DNA of 19,479 nucleotides from Bacteroidia bacterium. Its GTDB lineage: Bacteria > Bacteroidota > Bacteroidia > Bacteroidales > VadinHA17. Position 1 is the first letter of the stretch, and each line of letters begins with the position of its first letter. The stretch is taken from contig JAPLEC010000439.1 of the NCBI GenBank assembly GCA_026391515.1, positions 1-19,479 on the forward strand, written 5' to 3'. Below, one piece after another: positions 15,338 to 19,479 of the stretch. The notes beneath the pieces were generated by a model, which saw only the letters and a program-made list of their open reading frames with translations, did no database searches and was not told where the DNA came from. Position numbers and translations under genes: made by a program.

Positions 15338-15670
15338 TTAACTTTGTTCCTCAGAAGCAGGATCCTTAAGCAAAGCACTCTTATCAACTTTAAGCTTGAC
15401 ATCTCCACCTGCATCCAACATAACATAGTTATCTTTTATCTCAGTTATCCTGCCATAAATTCCACCATTGGTAATAACTTTGTCGCCCTTCTTCAGTGAA
15501 TTCCTGTAATTTGTCATATCTTTTTGTTTCTTCATTTGTGGTCTTATCATAAAGAAATAGAATACAACAAAAAGAAGAAGCAGCGGTATTAAAGTAACCC
15601 ATGTGTTACCCTTACCTTGAGTAGAGCCGGCTGGCTGGCCCATTAATAATAAAAAAGCAAAATCATTCAT
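15338..15670 (-). CDS. yajC: Preprotein translocase subunit YajC
   Basis: 110 residues. YajC is a small inner-membrane partner of the SecDF complex, which aids Sec-dependent export. One membrane helix at about residues 24-42 (WVTLIPLLLLFVVFYFFMI) is followed by the family motif RPQMKKQK and the cytoplasmic segment LKKGDKVITNGGIYGRITEIKDNYVMLD. Length is typical. ATG at 15668-15670. It lies 8 bp after the DUF1573 gene and 21 bp before the ybbR-like gene in the nusB operon. Identification is secure. Confidence 0.95.
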   Translation of the reverse strand: MNDFAFLLLMGQPAGSTQGKGNTWVTLIPLLLLFVVFYFFMIRPQMKKQKDMTNYRNSLKKGDKVITNGGIYGRITEIKDNYVMLDAGGDVKLKVDKSALLKDPASEEQS

Positions 15671-15678
15671 CGTTAAGT

Positions 15679-16119
15679 TTATTTATTGTTAGTATTATCT
15701 GTTACTTCTGCTGTTATTCTTAGCAATGTCTGGGGCACAGTTGCGTTTGATTTCACAATTATCGTTTTTGACTGTTTACCCTTTTTCCCTGAAGTATCAA
15801 AGACTACTTCAAGAGTTCCGGTTTTTCCCGGAGGAATAGGTTTTCTGTTATATTTAGGAATTGTACATCCGCAGGAAGCAGTAGCAGAGTTTATCACCAG
15901 ATTACCGGTACCTGTATTTTGAAAACTAAAGATACACCCAACTTTTTCACCTTCATTTACATTGCCGAAGTTATGTTCGACTTCGGTAAAGCTGATAACA
16001 GCTTTCCCGGTATCACTGATCTGAGAATTGGCATTTCCTTCTCCCCTGTTTGATCTTCCTCCGCATCCTGCTATTAACAGGATAAGAGTAATCATATAAA
16101 TTGTCAGACACTTTTTCAT
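15679..16119 (-). CDS. DUF1573 lipoprotein
   Basis: 146 residues from the ATG at 16117-16119. The N-terminus MKKCLTIYMITLILLIAGC is a lipoprotein signal ending in a lipobox with the modified cysteine at residue 19, so the protein is membrane anchored outside the cytoplasm. Residues about 40-140 are one DUF1573 Ig-like beta domain with VEHNFGNVNEGEKV, FQNTGTGNLVI, the SCGCT motif, PPGKTGTLEVVFDT and KTIIVKSN. Function of the family is not established. An upstream in-frame TTG at 16135-16137, touching the nusB stop, would spoil the signal peptide and was rejected. It lies 18 bp after nusB and 8 bp before yajC. Confidence 0.9.
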   Translation of the reverse strand: MKKCLTIYMITLILLIAGCGGRSNRGEGNANSQISDTGKAVISFTEVEHNFGNVNEGEKVGCIFSFQNTGTGNLVINSATASCGCTIPKYNRKPIPPGKTGTLEVVFDTSGKKGKQSKTIIVKSNATVPQTLLRITAEVTDNTNNK

Positions 16120-16137
16120 CAGTTCTGATTTATGCAA

Positions 16138-17100
16138 TTATTTACCGCTGTTTGCTTCACCCATAAGTCCACGGCCGGATTTGCTAAATTGCTTCTTTTC
16201 GCGGAGCTCCTTAATTATATTATCAAGAATTCCGTTGACAAATGTACTGCTTTTTGATGTACAGTAGTACTTGGCTATTTCGATATATTCATTAAGAGTC
16301 ACTTTAACAGGAATTTCCGGGAATTCCAGCACTTCTGTAATAGCAAGCAGCATAACAAGAACATCCATGAGAGCAATTCGTTCGACTTCCCAGTTCGTTG
16401 TATTTCTGTCAATCAGTTCAGAACATTTTTTTGTATTAAGGATTGTCTTTCTGAATAACAATTTTACAAACTCTTCATCTTCTTCATTCTTAAACAAAGG
16501 CATCAGCTTTATCTTGTCCCCTGGGCCGGATTTGAATTTTTTAAGTGTTTTTCCGATCATTACAAGAACAAATTCCATGTCATCATTCCAGTAAATACTT
16601 TGTTCTTCAAGGCAATTCAGAAGCTCTTCTGAATTTGAAAATAGTTCAGTTATAAGCCTGATTATGAATTTTTTATCACTCTGATAATTATTTTCTCCGG
16701 AGTTCATATATTCCAGATAAGTTTCCCATGATGTCATTTTACCATAAAGAAGCCTGGGAATATGCGAATAATTTATCCATGAGAGTTTTGAAACGGAAAT
16801 ATATTTTTTAAAGGAAAGGTTAGATCTCAGTTGTGAAATAACCCTATTATCTATGAAGTGTCTGTTTGGATTAAGATCCTCAGGTGTAGGCACCTTTTTA
16901 CTGAGTGAGTGTTCAATCTTTTCAGAGGCTAAATCAGCGACATCGAGAACAAGCAGCAATATGTAATGATAGAGATCATAAGTCTTTCCGATGCTGAACA
17001 TCAGCTCTGTTTCCGCTCTGTCCAGATCATCATCTTCTCTTCGGTTAAAAGCATAAAGAGCAATAAGTGCCTTTATGCGTAATAATCTCCTGCTTATCAT
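16138..17100 (-). CDS. nusB: Transcription antitermination protein NusB, long Bacteroidota form
   Basis: 320 residues from the ATG at 17098-17100. NusB, with NusE (ribosomal S10), binds boxA RNA and promotes antitermination and processing of rRNA transcripts. The N-terminus ISRRLLRIKALIALYAF and the C-terminal half (VKLLFRKTILNTKKCSELID, ERIALMDVLVMLLAITEVLEFPEIPVKVTLNEYIEIAKYY, FVNGILDNIIKEL) carry the NusB fold signature. About 170 extra residues lie between, typical of Bacteroidota proteins compared with about 140 in E. coli. The reading frame is open up to 17157, but the promoter at 17129-17158 lies inside that extension, so the shorter start is preferred. It heads the operon to the TerB/DnaJ gene. 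Confidence 0.93.
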   Translation of the reverse strand: MISRRLLRIKALIALYAFNRREDDDLDRAETELMFSIGKTYDLYHYILLLVLDVADLASEKIEHSLSKKVPTPEDLNPNRHFIDNRVISQLRSNLSFKKYISVSKLSWINYSHIPRLLYGKMTSWETYLEYMNSGENNYQSDKKFIIRLITELFSNSEELLNCLEEQSIYWNDDMEFVLVMIGKTLKKFKSGPGDKIKLMPLFKNEEDEEFVKLLFRKTILNTKKCSELIDRNTTNWEVERIALMDVLVMLLAITEVLEFPEIPVKVTLNEYIEIAKYYCTSKSSTFVNGILDNIIKELREKKQFSKSGRGLMGEANSGK

Positions 17101-17128
17101 TAGTAAAGAACCTCTGATTTTACCGGTG

Positions 17129-17158
17129 CAAAAATACTCTTTTTCCTTTACCATCAAA
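17129..17158 (-). promoter_or_regulatory. Bacteroidota-type promoter for the nusB operon
   Basis: Read leftward: TTTG (-33) at 17155-17158, an 18-bp spacer, then TATTTTTG (TAnnTTTG, -7) at 17129-17136. Transcription should begin near 17122, giving a leader of about 22 nt before the ATG at 17100. Both boxes match the consensus and the spacing equals that of the divergent DUF3276 promoter. Confidence 0.7.
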
Positions 17159-17196
17159 ACCGAATTGCAATATTTCGGGATAAAAAGTGAGCCTAT

Positions 17197-17226
17197 TTTG
17201 ATTTGAAAAAATAATTGTTACATTTG
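17197..17226 (+). promoter_or_regulatory. Bacteroidota-type promoter for DUF3276-DUF456
   Basis: TTTG (-33) at 17197-17200, an 18-bp spacer, then TACATTTG (-7) at 17219-17226. Transcription should begin near 17233, leaving about 34 nt before the ATG at 17267. It is back to back with the nusB promoter, with 38 bp between the -33 boxes. Confidence 0.7.
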
Positions 17227-17266
17227 ACAATATAAATTTAAAATCCTAACATTAACCTATTTAGCA

Positions 17267-17668
17267 ATGGAAGAAGCAGCCGTAATAAAAGATGATTTAA
17301 ACGTGAGTGAGGAAAAGAATCAGAAGGAGGAGATTTTCACCAAGGTTGTACGTGCAGGGAAAAGAACCTACTTCTTCGATGTAAAAGCTACCAGGAAAGA
17401 TGATTATTATCTTACCATTACTGAAAGCAAGAAGCGCCTGGGTAAGGAAGGAAAGGTATTTTATGAAAAACATAAAATCTTTCTGTATAAAGAAGATTTT
17501 GAGAAATTCACGGAAGGATTAAAAGATGCTGTTACATACATAAGTAATGGCAAAAACGAGACTAAAGTTACCGTGCCATCATCAGATAAGAAAGCCGATG
17601 AAGTAAATGAAACCCTTACTTCAGAAGAGTTCACAAACATAGAGTTTGATGATCTGGGGAAAAAATGA
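17267..17668 (+). CDS. DUF3276 / PUR-alpha-like nucleic-acid-binding protein
   Basis: 133 residues. Residues about 22-95 match the Bacteroidota DUF3276 pattern: EEIFTKVVRAGKRTYFFDVKATRKDDYYLTITESKKR, then FYEKHKIFLYKEDFEKFTEGLKDAV. This is a single PUR repeat, the beta-beta-beta-beta-alpha nucleic-acid-binding fold of eukaryotic Pur-alpha; the Borrelia member is a known DNA/RNA-binding dimer. The last 35 residues are an acidic tail rich in Thr, Ser and Glu. It probably acts as a cytoplasmic ssDNA- or RNA-binding protein. It has its own promoter, divergent from nusB, and lies 38 bp before the DUF456 gene. Family firm, target unknown. Confidence 0.88.
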   Translation: MEEAAVIKDDLNVSEEKNQKEEIFTKVVRAGKRTYFFDVKATRKDDYYLTITESKKRLGKEGKVFYEKHKIFLYKEDFEKFTEGLKDAVTYISNGKNETKVTVPSSDKKADEVNETLTSEEFTNIEFDDLGKK

Positions 17669-17706
17669 CAGGCTTTTAACAACTGCTCTCCAAATAATAC
17701 TTCAGG

Positions 17707-18186
17707 ATGTCTGATTATGTTCTCCTTATACTGGGAATTATTCTGATGATTATTGGAATAATTGGTTGTCTGGTTCCGGTTTTACCTGGACCTCCGCTCA
17801 GTTATCTCGGTTTATTATTACTTCATTTCTCGAGGTTTGGTCAGTTTACACCAACAGTATTAATTGCATTAGGTGTTGTAACACTTGTAGTTACAGTACT
17901 TGATTATTTTGTACCCATCTGGGGTACAAAAAAGTTCGGAGGATCTAAATACGGAATCAGGGGAGCTACTGTCGGCCTTATTATTGGACTCTTTCTCGGG
18001 CCTGCAGGAATTGTAATTGGCCCGCTTGTCGGTGCAATCGTAGGGGAGCTTATCTTCAAGGACGATATGAAATATGCTTTGAAAGCAGGTTTCGGAAGCC
18101 TTCTGGGTTTTCTTACTGGTATTGGCCTTAAGCTTGCAGCTTCTTTTGTAATGACATATTTTTTTGTAAAGGAGTGGATTGCTTAA
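17707..18186 (+). CDS. DUF456 family membrane protein
   Basis: 159 residues, strongly hydrophobic, with about four membrane helices: near residues 4-26, 32-68, 80-112 (Gly-rich GATVGLIIGLFLGPAGIVIGPLVGAIVGE, quoted in part) and 125-155. The conserved segments IGIIGCLVPVLPGPPLSYLG and DYFVPIWGTKKFGGSKYGIRGA are DUF456 signatures. The Gly-zipper-like repeats suggest tight helix packing. The family has no established function. ATG at 17707 with AGG immediately before it. It follows the DUF3276 gene and ends exactly where the palindromic element facing argF begins. Confidence 0.88.
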   Translation: MSDYVLLILGIILMIIGIIGCLVPVLPGPPLSYLGLLLLHFSRFGQFTPTVLIALGVVTLVVTVLDYFVPIWGTKKFGGSKYGIRGATVGLIIGLFLGPAGIVIGPLVGAIVGELIFKDDMKYALKAGFGSLLGFLTGIGLKLAASFVMTYFFVKEWIA

Positions 18187-18294
18187 ACCTCATCCCCCCT
18201 TACCCCCTTTCCGCTTTGCGGAAGAAGGGGGAGATACCTAATTAATATACAAAGACTTAGCCCTTCTCCCCTGGGAGAGGAGTTGGGGTGAGGT
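18187..18294. repeat. 108-bp three-stem palindromic element between DUF456 and argF
   Basis: Outer arms (18187-18196 with 18285-18294; ACCTCATCCC with GGGTGAGGT-type pairing, including one G-T) close a structure with two inner hairpins. One is at 18203-18231, where CCCCC and GGGGG flank CCGC-TTT-GCGG. The other is at about 18265-18278, around TCTCCC/GGGAGA. It starts on the base after the DUF456 stop codon and its last base is the final T-A pair of the argF TGA. CCTCATCCCC/GGGGTGAGG elements are common intergenic repeats in Bacteroidota. The position between convergent genes fits a two-way terminator. Confidence 0.8.
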
Positions 18295-19295
18295 CAATCT
18301 CCCAAGGTTGCTACCATCACTGCCTTGATGGTATGAAGCCTGTTCTCGGCTTCGTCAAAAACTATAGATTGCTTTGATTCAAAAACGTCCTCAGTGACTT
18401 CCATTCCATCAAGTCCGAATTTCCGGTAAATCTCCTCACCTACTTTCGTTTCCCTGTTATGAAATGCCGGAAGGCAATGAAGAAACCTGACATCAGGATT
18501 TTCGGTTTTCTTAATGACTGACATATTGACCTGATAAGGTTTCAGGAGTTTTATTCTTTCTTCCCACACTGAATCAGGTTCTCCCATCGAGACCCATACG
18601 TCGGTATAAAGAAAATCAGCATCTTTAACAGCTTCGTCAACATCCTCTGTAATAAGTATTTTCGCACCAGTCTCTTTGGCAACAGCTCTGCAGGTTGCGA
18701 CCAGTTCTGCTGATGGCTGACAGGCTTTAGGTGCAGCAATCCTGAAATCTATTCCCATTTTGGCCGATCCGACCATAAGTGAATTCCCCATATTATATCG
18801 TGCATCACCCAGATAACATAATATCATTTTATTTAGAGGTTTATCAGAGTGTTCCTGCATAGTCAGCAAATCTGCAAGAATCTGGGTTGGATGAAACTCA
18901 TTGGTAAGACCATTCCAAACAGGCACACCGGCATATTCTGCAAGCTCTTCGACAATCTTCTGTCCGAAACCCCGGTATTCAATTCCGTCGTACATCCTGC
19001 CAAGCACTCTTGCCGTATCTTTCATCGATTCTTTCTGTCCGATCTGCGAACCGCTCGGGCCAAGATATGTAACATTTGCCCCCTGGTCGAAAGCTGCAAC
19101 TTCAAATGCACATCTCGTTCTGGTTGAAGCTTTTTCAAAGATCAATACAATGTTCTTTCCCTTCAAATATTGCTTTTCATTACCTGTTTTTTTTGCTTTT
19201 TTCAAATCTGCTGCAAGTTCGAGAAGACAATTTATTTCTTCTGGTGAAAAGTCCAGGAGTTTGAGAAAATGCCTGTTATGAAGATTTATTTTCAT
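18294..19295 (-). CDS. argF: Ornithine carbamoyltransferase
   Basis: 333 residues. It transfers the carbamoyl group of carbamoyl phosphate to ornithine, giving citrulline in arginine synthesis (or runs in reverse in the deiminase pathway). The carbamoyl-phosphate loop STRTR is at 57-61, HPTQ at 135-138, the ornithine-side DVWVSMGE loop at 232-239 and HCLPAFH at 273-279. The intact SMG loop argues for ornithine rather than the acetyl- or succinylornithine enzyme known in some Bacteroidota. Length and the HNRETKVGEEIYRKFGLDGMEVTEDVFES ending (quoted in part) match the E. coli ArgF/ArcB group. No arginine deiminase or carbamate kinase is adjacent, so an anabolic role is more likely. ATG at 19293-19295; no other arg gene is in the window. 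Confidence 0.94.
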   Translation of the reverse strand: MKINLHNRHFLKLLDFSPEEINCLLELAADLKKAKKTGNEKQYLKGKNIVLIFEKASTRTRCAFEVAAFDQGANVTYLGPSGSQIGQKESMKDTARVLGRMYDGIEYRGFGQKIVEELAEYAGVPVWNGLTNEFHPTQILADLLTMQEHSDKPLNKMILCYLGDARYNMGNSLMVGSAKMGIDFRIAAPKACQPSAELVATCRAVAKETGAKILITEDVDEAVKDADFLYTDVWVSMGEPDSVWEERIKLLKPYQVNMSVIKKTENPDVRFLHCLPAFHNRETKVGEEIYRKFGLDGMEVTEDVFESKQSIVFDEAENRLHTIKAVMVATLGD

Positions 19296-19313
19296 GGTAT
19301 TATTTTAAACGTG

Positions 19314-19345
19314 CAAATGTAATATTTCTTGGTTCAAGGTACAAG
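19314..19345 (-). promoter_or_regulatory. Candidate promoter for argF
   Basis: Read leftward: CTTG at 19342-19345, a 20-bp spacer, then TACATTTG at 19314-19321, the same -7 box as before DUF3276 and ygiQ. The start site would be near 19307, about 12 nt before the ATG. The -33 box is a one-mismatch fit. Confidence 0.5.
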
Positions 19346-19357
19346 CTTGCCAGCCGT

Positions 19358-19375
19358 ATCCGCCAACTGGCGGAT
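19358..19375. repeat. 8-bp perfect palindrome upstream of argF
   Basis: ATCCGCCA and TGGCGGAT are exact inverses separated by AC, in an otherwise AT-rich region. The GC-rich arms and position 13-30 bp beyond the argF -33 box suit either a short intergenic repeat of the CCGCC-GGCGG type or a regulator site. Which one is not decidable here. Confidence 0.5.
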
Positions 19376-19460
19376 TATGCACATTATTGCCGGGACGTTA
19401 GCAATACTTTACTTTCTTTAATTAATGTCAGTATAATTTTAATCTTTAAAACGAATTATT

Positions 19461-19479
19461 ATGAAAAAAATTGAATCTT
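19461..19479 (+). CDS. Possible 5' end of a further gene
   Basis: An ATG at 19461 is followed by AAA AAA ATT GAA TCT (MKKIES) and runs off the window. ATG-Lys-Lys starts are common in Bacteroidota, and the AT-rich 60 bp upstream hold a near -7 box (TAATTTTA, 19434-19441). Only six codons are visible, so the product cannot be named. Confidence 0.4.

Noticed and set aside
14993..15499. 168-codon plus-strand frame opposite ybbR and yajC
   Set aside because: It is antisense to two recognised genes, shows no family features, and has the composition of a shadow frame.
17101..17157. Longer nusB reading frame adding 19 residues
   Set aside because: A well-matched promoter (17129-17158) lies within it, and family similarity begins at the ATG at 17100.
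1..19479. CRISPR arrays, tRNA or rRNA genes, riboswitches, restriction or toxin systems
   Set aside because: No regularly spaced repeats, cloverleaf-like sequence, known aptamer consensus or matching protein families were seen on either strand.

Overview
The window looks like ordinary core chromosome of a member of the Bacteroidota, probably near the Bacteroidales or Marinilabiliales. The signs are a DUF5606 protein beside agmatinase, a PUR-alpha-like DUF3276 protein, a Bacteroidota-type tyrosine recombinase arm domain, the order nusB-DUF1573-yajC-ybbR-coaE, near absence of Shine-Dalgarno sequences, and repeated TAnnTTTG -7 boxes, two of them with a TTTG -33 box exactly 18 bp upstream. Coding density is high and no intergenic stretch exceeds about 170 bp. 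No tRNA, rRNA, CRISPR array or intact insertion sequence was seen.

Left end (1-360): the 5' end of a leftward integrase gene, preceded by two direct and two inverted TTGTACCT-type repeats. This is probably the edge of an integrative element lying to the left. Next come ygiQ (minus; radical SAM, TTG start) and a 743-residue TPR protein (plus). Its 3' end overlaps by 18 bp a convergent minus-strand operon of an ECF sigma factor, a small one-helix membrane protein in the anti-sigma position, and a Spy/CpxP-like envelope protein with an Arg/Pro-rich tail.

Middle (6070-11937): a minus-strand phoH-purC-LysM/receptor protein series, then the divergent plus-strand pair DUF62-mazG. The DUF62 protein has the fold signatures of SAM hydroxide adenosyltransferases but lacks the expected catalytic triad. 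The last codons of mazG lie inside a pair of REP-like hairpins.

Right (11938-19479): speB with DUF5606 (minus); then a long minus-strand housekeeping operon nusB-DUF1573 lipoprotein-yajC-ybbR (single-domain, short)-coaE-TerB/DnaJ. Divergent from nusB is DUF3276-DUF456 (plus). argF (minus) converges on DUF456 across a 108-bp three-stem palindromic element that fits exactly between the two stop codons. At the right edge the first six codons of another plus-strand gene may be visible.

The genes cover purine synthesis (purC), arginine and polyamine metabolism (argF, speB), CoA synthesis (coaE), nucleotide-pool cleaning (mazG), protein export (yajC), rRNA antitermination (nusB), RNA-linked ATPase function (phoH) and an envelope-stress-type sigma system. 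I saw no obvious new multi-gene defence or biosynthetic system. The least ordinary items are the non-canonical sigma/anti-sigma/Spy operon, the triad-less DUF62 protein, the LysM-receptor fusion, the shortened YbbR protein and the several families of intergenic palindromic repeats.
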